The notes below the pieces were generated by a model. That model made no database searches. It saw only the letters and a program-made list of their open reading frames with translations, and was not told where the DNA came from. From positions 1 to 33,161 of the forward strand of contig CBFDCV010000006.1 in assembly GCA_965603395.1 (NCBI GenBank): a DNA stretch of 33,161 bases. Reading direction: 5' to 3'. Origin of the DNA: CAYSWS01 sp965603395 (lineage in GTDB: Bacteria > Patescibacteriota > WWE3 > UBA101185 > UBA10185). Shown here piece by piece: positions 1 through 7,068 of the stretch. Position 1 is the stretch's first letter; each line of letters opens with the position of its first letter. The position numbers and the translations under genes are program-made.

Positions 1-572
1 ATAAAGACACTGGGGTACACCATAACTGCATTTTCTTTTTTTAATGTTATAAATAATAATAAAACCAAAACACAGGCTACAAGCATTTCTCCAGCATGTC
101 TGCTCGTTGATGAATACCTAAGTGTAGAGAAAAATAATGTGTTTTGTGAAACTAATAATATATAGACTGATAAACAAATTGTTACAATACTTTTCCCAAG
201 GCCAGTCTCGTTAAGCATATAATTAGTAATATGTAAAAGACATATCATTATTAAAGTGAAAATTGTTATGCTTGTTGCAGCCAATGAAGCTGTATAATTT
301 TGGAAAATCCATTGAAAGATAACAAACAATATAAAATCAGGAAATAGATAAGGTGCCCCTGCAAATTTGAATGTATTAAATGGTAGCTTCTCAACAAATA
401 GATTATCGTAAATTGAGGCTAAGTACATTCCGTCTGCATGGATAAGCACATTGTGATTAATAATGCCGTTGCATATTGCGAATAGATATTGAATGAGTGC
501 ACTAATAAACAAAAGCTTAGACAAAAGATACAATTTCTCAAAGAGAGTTTTATCTTTTAGCTTTTGCATCAT
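1..572 (-). CDS. Multi-pass membrane protein, N-terminal part (cut by window edge)
   Basis: An open frame runs from an ATG at 572 to the left edge with no stop, giving 190 residues of an incomplete protein. It begins MMQKLKDKTLFEKLYLLSK and has several hydrophobic helices separated by short loops. One loop reads HADGMYLASIYDNLF and is followed by APYLFPDFILF. An acidic first loop followed by an aromatic/proline stretch resembles conserved large bacterial integral membrane proteins, some related to GT-C glycosyltransferases, but this is only a resemblance. The start fits a TAGAAT hexamer ending 6 nt upstream (579-584), so the mRNA is probably leaderless. It is divergent from the methyltransferase to its right. 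Function unknown. Confidence 0.75.
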   Translation of the reverse strand, partial: MMQKLKDKTLFEKLYLLSKLLFISALIQYLFAICNGIINHNVLIHADGMYLASIYDNLFVEKLPFNTFKFAGAPYLFPDFILFVIFQWIFQNYTASLAATSITIFTLIMICLLHITNYMLNETGLGKSIVTICLSVYILLVSQNTLFFSTLRYSSTSRHAGEMLVACVLVLLLFITLKKENAVMVYPSVF

Positions 573-578
573 ACTTTT

Positions 579-584
579 ATTCTA
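579..584 (-). promoter_or_regulatory. -10 hexamer TAGAAT of the left-edge membrane protein
   Basis: TAGAAT on the minus strand ends 6 nt before the ATG at 572. No convincing -35 is visible. The spacing matches many other genes in the window. Confidence 0.5.
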
Positions 585-729
585 CACAAGAAGTTAATAC
601 CATAACATAAGGGTACCGAGTATGTTTTAGTGTTGAATGAGAATATAAAATGCTGTTTCAACTACAAACTGAGCGTCAAATCTATAATATCAGGTTTTTT
701 ATCCATAGAATTTGATAATTACCTTCTGA

Positions 730-735
730 TATACT
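730..735 (+). promoter_or_regulatory. -10 hexamer TATACT before the methyltransferase
   Basis: TATACT lies 14 nt upstream of the ATG at 750, leaving a leader of about 8 nt with no Shine-Dalgarno sequence. Confidence 0.45.
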
Positions 736-749
736 TTTCAATGTAAATT

Positions 750-1493
750 ATGACTCAAATTCCTGAAGAAAAGCTAAACATTCCAGGTGATTATCAGTAC
801 AGAGCGATACAGAGTAAAAACATATTTTTATCAAATTGGCATAACAACAAGATGATAGCTGTAAAGTCTCTTATTAATAATGAAAATACGAAAAATCTAT
901 TAGATATTGGCTCAGGGAGCGGAATATTCGCGTATTTATATGCAAAAGAGTTTGATTCAATTACCACAGTTGACTATCACGAAAAAGCCACAAAATTTGT
1001 AGCCAAAATGATTCGCCAAAACAACATACATAATGTCACAGTAAAAAAACTTAATATTAAAGAGATCTCAAAACTAAATCCTAATAATAAATATGACACT
1101 GTTCTGCTGCTTGATGTAATTGAACATATTGACGATATAACAGTAGTTAGTCTTCTAAGCTACATAAAAAATTTCCTTACTCGCGATGGTATATTCATAG
1201 TGACAACACCAAATTACAAAGGACTCTGGCCTTGTTTAGAAACTATAGTAGAAAAGTTTGGATTGGTACCCAAAATCAGTGGAGTACAACACATAAATCT
1301 TTATAATAAAAAGTTACTTTTACAAATATTTTCAGACCTTGGTTATCAAAATATATTCTTCTCAACCATTAATACTTACTCGTTTCTTTTTCCAATTAAA
1401 AGTGTTGCTAGAAAGTTAATAGGTTTAGAAATGAAGTATCCTCTACCTTTTGGTAATCTACTTATAGCTGCCTTCAAGGTTAATACATCATAG
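750..1493 (+). CDS. Class I SAM-dependent methyltransferase
   Basis: A 247-residue protein with a Rossmann methyltransferase fold. Motif I is LLDIGSGSGIFAYLY (about residues 50-64), the acidic end of beta-2 is TTVDYHEKA, and the post-II/motif III stretch is YDTVLLLDVIEHIDD, the EH(I/V)DD signature of the UbiG/Methyltransf_11-like group. A C-terminal TTPNYKGLWP segment is typical of cell-surface or lipid/sugar methyltransferases in this group. The substrate cannot be read from sequence. The gene stands alone, divergent from the membrane protein on its left and followed by about 300 bp of non-coding DNA, so an envelope role is only suggested by the neighbour. Confidence 0.85.
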   Translation: MTQIPEEKLNIPGDYQYRAIQSKNIFLSNWHNNKMIAVKSLINNENTKNLLDIGSGSGIFAYLYAKEFDSITTVDYHEKATKFVAKMIRQNNIHNVTVKKLNIKEISKLNPNNKYDTVLLLDVIEHIDDITVVSLLSYIKNFLTRDGIFIVTTPNYKGLWPCLETIVEKFGLVPKISGVQHINLYNKKLLLQIFSDLGYQNIFFSTINTYSFLFPIKSVARKLIGLEMKYPLPFGNLLIAAFKVNTS

Positions 1494-1779
1494 TGTAGCT
1501 AAACCTCCTAATAAACCAGATTCACGCCCAAAAAAAATAATTTTTGTATAACTTCATTCGGATAAAGTTCTGTAAGGGCAGCTACAAAGTATTGTGAGAT
1601 AATCGTTTTTTAGTACACAATAAACATCAGGTATTTACATTAGCAAAAAACTGTGTGCAATTCGTGTACAAATGTGAAAAATTCTTCCATCTGTGAGTTC
1701 GAAATAACCAAACTTGGGGTCACCAATTTCTTTCAAGCGCGCTATTTTCAACCTTACTCTTCCTTAAATTAGCGCATGT
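1494..1779. other. Intergenic stretch with a GGGGTCACCA core
   Basis: Almost 300 bp of AT-rich DNA. It holds the 14-mer ACTTGGGGTCACCA (1712-1725), which resembles the right edge of the 140-bp repeats downstream, although the rest of the repeat is not recognisable. On the minus strand a 38-codon frame (TTG at 1751, stop at 1635-1637) crosses this core and reads protein-like (for example IGDPKFGYFELTDGR). No other gene is evident. Confidence 0.4.
1712..1725 (+). repeat. Possible relic of the right edge of the 140-bp repeat
   Basis: ACTTGGGGTCACCA matches the last bases of the three full repeats (ACTAGGGTCACCA) with one substitution and one extra G. It sits in the corresponding place, just before the first gene of the repeat-separated array. 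The upstream 125 bp do not align, so it may be an isolated site or chance. Confidence 0.3.
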
Positions 1780-1785
1780 TACAAT
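1780..1785 (+). promoter_or_regulatory. -10 hexamer TACAAT that decides the start at 1794
   Basis: TACAAT ends 8 nt before the ATG at 1794 and overlaps the codons that follow an earlier in-frame ATG at 1776. If it is a promoter, the earlier ATG cannot be transcribed and the leaderless start is 1794. Confidence 0.45.
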
Positions 1786-1793
1786 ATTGGAGT

Positions 1794-2456
1794 ATGGATA
1801 AAGGTAGTAAAAAAGCTTTAAAAAAAGATAATTCTATTCCATTAAATAATAAAAAATCCAAAATAATACTTATATTTATCATAGTTCTTTTTATTTCAAA
1901 TGGATTCTTCATGTACAAATACACGGCTAACTATTTAGAAACTAGTTCAACAATCACAAAACTTACACAAACAAAACAAAGTCTTTCCAACAAAGTTGTG
2001 AGCTTAAATAATACAATAGAGAAAAACTCAAGGTATGTAGCAAACAACTACTGTGAGAGAATAGAATCTTGCAGCGGTGATGAATGCCTTTTTGGATGTC
2101 CTGAGGCAGTGGTAGGTTTTGGTTATGTTTCAGGCTATTATTTTGCAAGTGAAGAAATAGACTGGGGAGATGTAAATGTAATCTGTGACACTCTAATTGT
2201 AGAGGAAGGTTCCGAAGAACTCGTAAATGACTTAATTAATTTGGTAGTAGAAGATGGAAATGGATTAAACTCAGTTAATCAAGAAGGAAAGTTGGTACTT
2301 AATATAGGATTTAGATCGTTAGGAGAACTAGAAAAAAGTAGAATAATAAATTCAAATGTTGATAATTTGGTTAACCTTAGAGTTGTTAGGAGAACACCAA
2401 GGGGAATGGGAGCTTCTACCTGCCAAAGTGTTGTAGACATTGTTGATATTTATTAA
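1794..2456 (+). CDS. Membrane-anchored hypothetical protein with coiled coil and Cys cluster
   Basis: Not recognised. From the ATG at 1794 it has 220 residues (226 from the alternative ATG at 1776). Order: a Lys-rich cytoplasmic N-terminus, one transmembrane helix (KIILIFIIVLFISNGFFMY, about residues 25-43), a Thr/Ser/Lys-rich heptad-like stretch (about 45-78), then a Cys-rich segment (YCERIESCSGDECLFGC) and an extracytoplasmic domain ending with a further Cys. The type II topology with five or more external cysteines suggests a disulfide-stabilised surface domain. It stands alone with its own -10, and is followed after 54 bp by the first 140-bp repeat. Low-complexity composition and lack of family make transfer or rapid evolution possible. 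Confidence 0.7.
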   Translation: MDKGSKKALKKDNSIPLNNKKSKIILIFIIVLFISNGFFMYKYTANYLETSSTITKLTQTKQSLSNKVVSLNNTIEKNSRYVANNYCERIESCSGDECLFGCPEAVVGFGYVSGYYFASEEIDWGDVNVICDTLIVEEGSEELVNDLINLVVEDGNGLNSVNQEGKLVLNIGFRSLGELEKSRIINSNVDNLVNLRVVRRTPRGMGASTCQSVVDIVDIY

Positions 2457-2510
2457 CTACACGTATCTGTCTCCATTATTTTTAAATCAATTTACCTAAT
2501 GTTTTATTAA

Positions 2511-2650
2511 CTATTGGGTATTTAAACACTAGATTTAAGGCTCCTATTGGTAAGCAAAAGAAGAAGTTACTTTAGGGGCGTCAACTAACTTGGAAATCTT
2601 AATAATTGATGGTACAAGGGTGTTCCACTTTTCGGTCACTAGGGTCACCA
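2511..2650 (+). repeat. 140-bp intergenic repeat, copy 1
   Basis: First of three copies that align over exactly 140 bp without gaps. By hand count it differs from copy 2 at about 28 positions (80% identity). The last 32 bp (from TGTTCCACTTTTCGG to AGGGTCACCA) are nearly invariant. It lies between two single genes and has no long reading frame on either strand. Confidence 0.85.
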
Positions 2651-2796
2651 CATTTTAACTTTTTAGAATAATAGCTCAAAGACAACTCAGAAATGGGGGT
2701 GTGTTAAGGGGGTTGCGCTTGCATAACAAAATTGTGATAAAATAATCCTAACCTTAATTGCTTCATAAAACTTTAGCGATTCGTATTGGAGGAGAG

Positions 2797-3072
2797 ATGA
2801 ACAGAGAAGATTCTATAAACCAAGTGGACCTGCTGTGGGAAATTGACCTAGCTTTAAGTAAGGCAAATCGTTACACAATTCCTGCCCTTATTGTAACTTC
2901 AATTCTTGTGGCTTTAATTACAGCGGTGGCAGGTCTTTTGGAAGAGTATTTTGCTACAGTGCAAGTGATTCGTTGGAGTGTGGTAGTTTTCTTTGCTGGC
3001 GTCTATCTCACGCTTCTCTTTACTTCAATGTTTATAAGAAATCGCATTAAAAAGTTGAGGGAAGATTTTTAA
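2797..3072 (+). CDS. Small two-helix membrane protein
   Basis: A 91-residue protein from the ATG at 2797, chosen because a strong Shine-Dalgarno (GGAGGAGAG) directly precedes it; an upstream in-frame TTG at 2758 lacks one. There are two hydrophobic helices (IPALIVTSILVALITAVAG, and a second starting VIRWSVVVFFAGVYLTL) with a short acidic loop between them and a basic C-terminal tail (RNRIKKLRED). No family recognised. A strong rho-independent terminator follows, so it is a monocistronic unit, flanked on both sides by copies of the 140-bp repeat. Confidence 0.75.
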   Translation: MNREDSINQVDLLWEIDLALSKANRYTIPALIVTSILVALITAVAGLLEEYFATVQVIRWSVVVFFAGVYLTLLFTSMFIRNRIKKLREDF

Positions 3073-3101
3073 CTTGAGCAAGTATGATGCAATATTTTAA
3101 C

Positions 3102-3159
3102 GCCGTAAGGTATGTGTGGGGACACTATGTCCTACCTTTATCTTACGGCTCGTTTTTTT
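3102..3159 (+). terminator. Rho-independent terminator of the two-helix membrane protein
   Basis: GCCGTAAG (3102-3109) pairs perfectly with CTTACGGC (3142-3149), extended by GTA/TAC inside, and is followed by a run of seven T (3153-3159). Confidence 0.85.
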
Positions 3160-3274
3160 CTATATAAAACCTTCAATAAAACAGTACGGATAATATTTCT
3201 ACCTCATCAAGTATTTGGTGAAAATTAGCCTATATTAACCACCCCAGCCTAATTACTAACTAGTGTTTTATAGT

Positions 3275-3414
3275 CTATTGGGTATTTAAATTCCATATTT
3301 GGGGCTCCTTATGGTAAGCAAAAGTGGTTGTTACTTTGGAGGCGCTAACCAACTCAGCAATTTGGATTATTGATGGCACTAAGGTGTTCCACTTTTCGGA
3401 CACTAGGGTCACCA
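3275..3414 (+). repeat. 140-bp intergenic repeat, copy 2
   Basis: Second gap-free 140-bp copy, in the same orientation, between the terminator of the two-helix protein and the 3' end of the minus-strand HExxH protein. A 66-codon plus-strand frame starting inside it (3324) is not kept open from the start in the other copies and is taken as chance. Confidence 0.85.
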
Positions 3415-3482
3415 AATCCTATAGCGTGGGCTATGGCAAAAACAAAAACCAACACCTGATAACCATATTTATAATGCAAAGA

Positions 3483-4010
3483 TTATATTTCAGAAGGATT
3501 CAACTTCTCTTTAACACGTTCTAAATAGGAATATTTCCTAACCATTTTTCCAATAAAATGCCAATCCTGTATAGGGAAACCCGTAAATACCTTTGCTGTT
3601 AAGTGGCTAGAATCAAAATGCGATAATCCCATATTCTCGTAGTTTTCTGCTGTTAAATAAAATGCTCTTACAGCCTTTTCTAAAAGTATTTCATATTTTT
3701 GTTTGTCATTTTCATATTCAGTGCCAAATACTCTTGAAACTATCCTTTGTAATTTATCCAAAGAAGGCTCAGTTAATACCTCCTCATAGTTGTAGAGTCC
3801 CTCTGGTTCCGTCAACGTTTGCACCAACTTCTCTTCTAATCTTCCAACTTCTTGGTTAGCAATAACTTCAGTTTTTAAACTTTTTTGGGAACCTTCGGAT
3901 AACAAGTTCAATTCCCTACCACGTTTTCTAAGTACAGATCTTCGCGGTTCCTCCACCGTCTCTAATTGCCTATCAATCGAGTGTCGTACTTCATGAAGAT
4001 ATTTTTCCAT
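3483..4010 (-). CDS. HExxH protein, C-terminal half (frame-shifted from upstream ORF)
   Basis: From the ATG at 4010 this frame encodes 175 residues starting MEKYLHEVRHSIDRQLE. HEVRHSID is a zincin-type HExxHxxD motif like the HE(F/V)GHA(I/L)D motif of gluzincin-like peptidases, placed at the extreme N-terminus, where a peptidase would lack its substrate-binding strand. The upstream frame ends 35 nt inside this one and supplies such a strand (LPVIIIP). Fusing the two at the A5 run (4002-4006) would give LPVIIIPVEKEEDGKYLHEV. I infer that both are one gene of about 405 codons. The remainder is charged and helical (LEEKLVQTLTEPEG, EKAVRAFYLTAENYE). If translated on its own, the AAGGAGGAGG just before the ATG would be the ribosome site, though set very close. 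Confidence 0.6.
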   Translation of the reverse strand: MEKYLHEVRHSIDRQLETVEEPRRSVLRKRGRELNLLSEGSQKSLKTEVIANQEVGRLEEKLVQTLTEPEGLYNYEEVLTEPSLDKLQRIVSRVFGTEYENDKQKYEILLEKAVRAFYLTAENYENMGLSHFDSSHLTAKVFTGFPIQDWHFIGKMVRKYSYLERVKEKLNPSEI

Positions 4011-4719
4011 CCTCCTCCTTTTCAACTGGTATTATAATGACGGGTAGCTCCTTAAGATTTGTTTCAATATTTTTAGCAGGAAAAGGCGGTTCTCTTATTG
4101 TCCTATAAGAAATGCGAGCACCTGATTGTATACCATGTGAATTACTCTTATTAGAAGTTAACTTATTGTAGGCTTCAGGAGTTTGCGTAAATACAAGAAC
4201 CCCAAGGCTGCTTTCAGTAATGTATATCTCCTCATAAAGCTGCGTATCGTGGTATTCACCATACAACCGAGGTAGTAACTCCCGAGCAAGAGCCTTGTTC
4301 TTTTCCCTAGAAGGCATTTGATCAAACCCCTCCACGCTTTCAATAATACGAACTAAAAAATCATGTTTTTCTTCCATAAACTGAAGTATTTCTCTTACTT
4401 TATTAGTCAAAACCTCTCTGTATAGATTATCAATAGGCATTTCCACTGTTTGATCCTCAAGTACCTCTACAGGTATTTTCATAATTCTTTGTTGTTTTTC
4501 AATCTGCTTAGGAGAAAAAACTCCTAAATCTTCAATATTTCTACTTAAACTGGGGGCTGTGTTCTTTTCATAATGAGTGCTGTACATATTTTTCTCAACT
4601 TTTAGCACTCTTCTTTCAGTTTCTTGCCCAAGTACGGCGCTTAATTCGATTTGCTCGACTAAATCCCGCACCACTTCACCGTATGTAGCTTCTGGAGATG
4701 GTGCCTGTTCGTGCCTCAT
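3991..4719 (-). CDS. HExxH protein, N-terminal half
   Basis: A 242-residue frame from the ATG at 4719, preceded by a -10-like TAAGAT 6 nt upstream. No signal peptide or membrane helix is visible, so it is probably cytoplasmic. It is charged and helical, with NKVREILQFMEEKHDFLVRI in the middle and a beta-rich end (LPVIIIPVEKEEDG). The frame stops 19 bp after the point where the next frame begins its HExxH motif. The simplest reading is a single-base insertion in an A5 tract, but a programmed +1 shift is possible because an SD-like AAGGAGGAGG lies just upstream of a slippery A-AAA. Family not recognised; a protease role is inferred only from the motif next door. Confidence 0.6.
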   Translation of the reverse strand: MRHEQAPSPEATYGEVVRDLVEQIELSAVLGQETERRVLKVEKNMYSTHYEKNTAPSLSRNIEDLGVFSPKQIEKQQRIMKIPVEVLEDQTVEMPIDNLYREVLTNKVREILQFMEEKHDFLVRIIESVEGFDQMPSREKNKALARELLPRLYGEYHDTQLYEEIYITESSLGVLVFTQTPEAYNKLTSNKSNSHGIQSGARISYRTIREPPFPAKNIETNLKELPVIIIPVEKEEDGKISS

Positions 4720-4725
4720 ACATTA

Positions 4726-4731
4726 ATCTTA
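4726..4731 (-). promoter_or_regulatory. -10 hexamer TAAGAT of the HExxH gene
   Basis: TAAGAT on the minus strand ends 6 nt before the ATG at 4719, the spacing shared by other leaderless-type starts here. Confidence 0.4.
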
Positions 4732-4941
4732 ACACCAATACAGTTTTGAGCTATATTCTAATAAGGATGTTTTTGGTACACATAAAGGACTTCCTTATTT
4801 TAACGTAGAAATATATTGGTCGTACATTGGATTAAAGTTCAAATAGCAGCTAGCAGAACGATAAAGATTTCTCGATTATACAAATTCGCTGCTTAGTTTT
4901 TTCACAATCAACGTAAATTCATCTACTTAGTGTCCTATATC

Positions 4942-5081
4942 TTATTGGGTCATTATACTCACGATCTAGGGCTCCTAATTGTAATTAAAAGTAGCTGTTA
5001 CATTGGGGGCATCAACTAACTCAGAAATCTGTATTAGGGATGGTATAAGTGTGTTCCACTTTTCAGACACTAGGGTCACCA
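4942..5081 (+). repeat. 140-bp intergenic repeat, copy 3
   Basis: Third gap-free 140-bp copy in the same orientation, ending TAGGGTCACCA. It is the most diverged in its first 55 bp but shares the 3' hairpin region with the others. It lies between the start of the HExxH gene and the secreted protein. Confidence 0.85.
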
Positions 5082-5401
5082 GAAACTAATCAACACGATC
5101 ACATCGCTTCAACAAGCACTATCGAGGTTTTTTATTTAGCATTTAGCCGCATTGCTTTAATCAAAATATTATAGTATTATGCCATTTGGCTCCAAACGTA
5201 ATTTCGTTTTTTGCGTGTTGGAATAATTCAATTTAGTTCTTTAACAACAGGATAATACCTTTTTACACAAAAAAAGTGTAAAAAATGAAAATTGTCAAAA
5301 TAAGTATCCATAGGAGGTGGTATAACCACGGGAAATGGGCATTTGTGTCTTCTGTCCAATAAATAAAGACGCAACAGGTTTTTCTCAAAAAGGAGAGGAT
5401 T
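5082..5401 (+). other. Leader region of the secreted protein
   Basis: 320 bp without a convincing gene. Near its end are a small hairpin (GTGGT-ATA-ACCAC, from about 5315), a second imperfect one (GTGTCTT pairing with AAGACGC, about 5347-5373) followed within 6 nt by five T, and then the AAAGGAGAGG ribosome site of the next gene. A perfect AGGAGGTG also occurs at about 5312, with no start codon at the right distance. A structured 5' leader is possible; no known riboswitch class was recognised. Confidence 0.35.
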
Positions 5402-7045
5402 GTGAGAAAATTTCTAAATGGGCTGTCAATAGCCCTGATCGCCGTATTTTTGGTAGTTGTTGTAACAGCGTTTGCGTGTCCTCCGGAGCCTCGATGTGGG
5501 CCGGATGAGTGGACGACTGATTTTGGGTGTATACCTAAGACTTATATTTGTCACGCGACGGGTAGTCTGACTAACCCATTCCAGATAATCGCCCCTTCCA
5601 ATATTGGTATACTCATGGGACATGTTGGTCCGAGCCATCAAGATGGTAGGGACATCATACCTCCAATCCCCTTTTATGTGCCAGCAGGACAAAATTGGGA
5701 TACGTTAGGTATATCTATTTGGAACAATGAATGTGAGATCCCTGAGACTCACGAATACACTATCAAATCACATCAAGCGGCTGACTGCGACGGGTACTCC
5801 CGAGCAATCAACCTGTATGATTTTGGTGTATACCAAGGGCACCTGATTTATGAACACGGCCTGTTCGTCGACCCATATGAAGTGGAACCCGGACTCCCTG
5901 CTGCTTCCTATGCCATTCCTAGCGAATATGGAGGCGGCGTTGTAGGTTTCGACGCACTACCGGAACCGGCTGAATGTCAGATCTTCCGTACGTACAAGGC
6001 CCATCAAGCCTACCTTGCGGACGATTGTGAAGGCATCAGACGTGTGATCAATTTGTACGAAGGACCAGCCGGTGATCCATACCAGACACTGGTCGGAACA
6101 CACTACAATGAAGTAGTGTTGTTCTCCGATCCCTTCACTATCGAAACCATTCCTCCTGTCACGGTAGATGTTCCGGAAGCATACGGACCGGACTACACTT
6201 TTGCTGCTATGGACGAACCTGATACTTGCTATAGCACATGTGATGTAACCACTCCAGTGGTACAAGATCCTGTTTGGGGCGATTGGACACCGTGGGTGTA
6301 CAACCCAGGCAACGGTCTTGAGGAAAGCACTCGCACAGGAACTCAGACAACCTTGTTCATGGACAGCGTTAATGAAGAGTATGTATGCAGCGAAGAAGTT
6401 GAAGAGTTATTCGGTTATCGATCACGGGAAGTAGAATATTCTCTGACCGTAGTCGGTGTAGGAGACTGCTTCAACTGGGAGTACATCCCAAGCTTCACAG
6501 AAGATGGTGTGATGAGTGTGGTGGGTGATCTGAAAGGCGCATGGATGGACATATATGGGCCTGAAATCGCACCGGTACCAACTGTTAGTGTTATTTGGCC
6601 AAGTGGCTATTCGCTGACTGTTACACCTGAAGCAATTGCCAAAGATGATGCCTGTATTCAATGCAAAATAACTGAATACTATCCAATGGCAGCATATATA
6701 GATGCAGCTGCTCCGTCTGGTTACTGGCAGGGTCCGTTTGGTCTAGGATCCGGTGTTTGTAACGTAATTCACCCCAAAGGCCAGGTACCCGCAGCTTATC
6801 GTGTAACAGAGCTCTGTTCACTTTGCCCTGAAGTTTACGAAGGTGGTTATATCTACCAGGTTAACCACATGTTCTATGACGGTTGGGTCTATAAGATCCA
6901 ATGCTATGGTCAGGAACCTTACTATTCGTATATGGGGTACAACTGGAACGAATTTGTCAAAATTGGCGAGTACACCTCTGAAGGTGAACGCCTTTCTTGC
7001 CGAGTCCAGGGCTGTGTCGAGTGGATACAGGAAAACGCCGAGTAG
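5402..7045 (+). CDS. Secreted Cys-rich protein with CHATG domain and tandem repeat domains
   Basis: 547 residues from a GTG preceded by a good AAAGGAGAGG site. Residues 1-25 form a signal peptide (hydrophobic core IALIAVFLVVVVTAF); Cys26 follows, but the lipobox is weak. Residues 48-88 hold YICHATGS...NPF...H...H...DIIPP, a motif seen in secreted proteins of many environmental bacteria, with possible metal-binding His/Asp. Residues about 119-192 and 197-276 are a tandem duplication (each with HQA, a DC.G..R.INLY core, DP(Y/F), and a closing EPxxC). A W.DWTPW segment (292-298) recalls thrombospondin-type repeats. The C-terminal 130 residues carry many Cys and Tyr. Likely exported and disulfide-bonded. 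G+C is near 48% in sampled lines against about 35% in the next gene, suggesting acquisition. Exact function unknown. Confidence 0.85.
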   Translation: MRKFLNGLSIALIAVFLVVVVTAFACPPEPRCGPDEWTTDFGCIPKTYICHATGSLTNPFQIIAPSNIGILMGHVGPSHQDGRDIIPPIPFYVPAGQNWDTLGISIWNNECEIPETHEYTIKSHQAADCDGYSRAINLYDFGVYQGHLIYEHGLFVDPYEVEPGLPAASYAIPSEYGGGVVGFDALPEPAECQIFRTYKAHQAYLADDCEGIRRVINLYEGPAGDPYQTLVGTHYNEVVLFSDPFTIETIPPVTVDVPEAYGPDYTFAAMDEPDTCYSTCDVTTPVVQDPVWGDWTPWVYNPGNGLEESTRTGTQTTLFMDSVNEEYVCSEEVEELFGYRSREVEYSLTVVGVGDCFNWEYIPSFTEDGVMSVVGDLKGAWMDIYGPEIAPVPTVSVIWPSGYSLTVTPEAIAKDDACIQCKITEYYPMAAYIDAAAPSGYWQGPFGLGSGVCNVIHPKGQVPAAYRVTELCSLCPEVYEGGYIYQVNHMFYDGWVYKIQCYGQEPYYSYMGYNWNEFVKIGEYTSEGERLSCRVQGCVEWIQENAE

Positions 7046-7068
7046 CGTTGCGTTAGCCTAAGCTTTTT

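Noticed and set aside
3324..3524. A 66-codon plus-strand frame inside repeat copy 2
   Set aside because: The start is not kept in the other copies, the shared in-frame region is short, and it runs past the repeat into the antisense of the HExxH gene.
2511..5081. Classical integron attC sites
   Set aside because: The copies are colinear and of fixed length, but I could not find the RYYYAAC and GTTRRRY boxes or an extended palindrome, and there is no integrase in the window.
2511..5081. MITE or insertion sequence with terminal inverted repeats
   Set aside because: The left edge (CTATTGGGTA) is not the inverted form of the right edge (AGGGTCACCA), and no clear target duplications flank the copies.
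2511..5081. CRISPR array
   Set aside because: Repeats are 140 bp and hundreds of bp apart with genes between them; no short regular spacers or cas genes are seen.
5290..5401. Cyclic-di-GMP riboswitch suggested by GACGCAA in the leader of the secreted protein
   Set aside because: The other conserved parts of the aptamer (the GGNAAACC region and the tetraloop receptor pairing) are not visible.
5335..5508. A 57-codon plus-strand frame (MGICVFCPINK...) overlapping the start of the secreted protein
   Set aside because: The perfect AGGAGGTG upstream is about 16 nt away, too far, and the overlapping GTG-start gene has a better site and a clear signal peptide.
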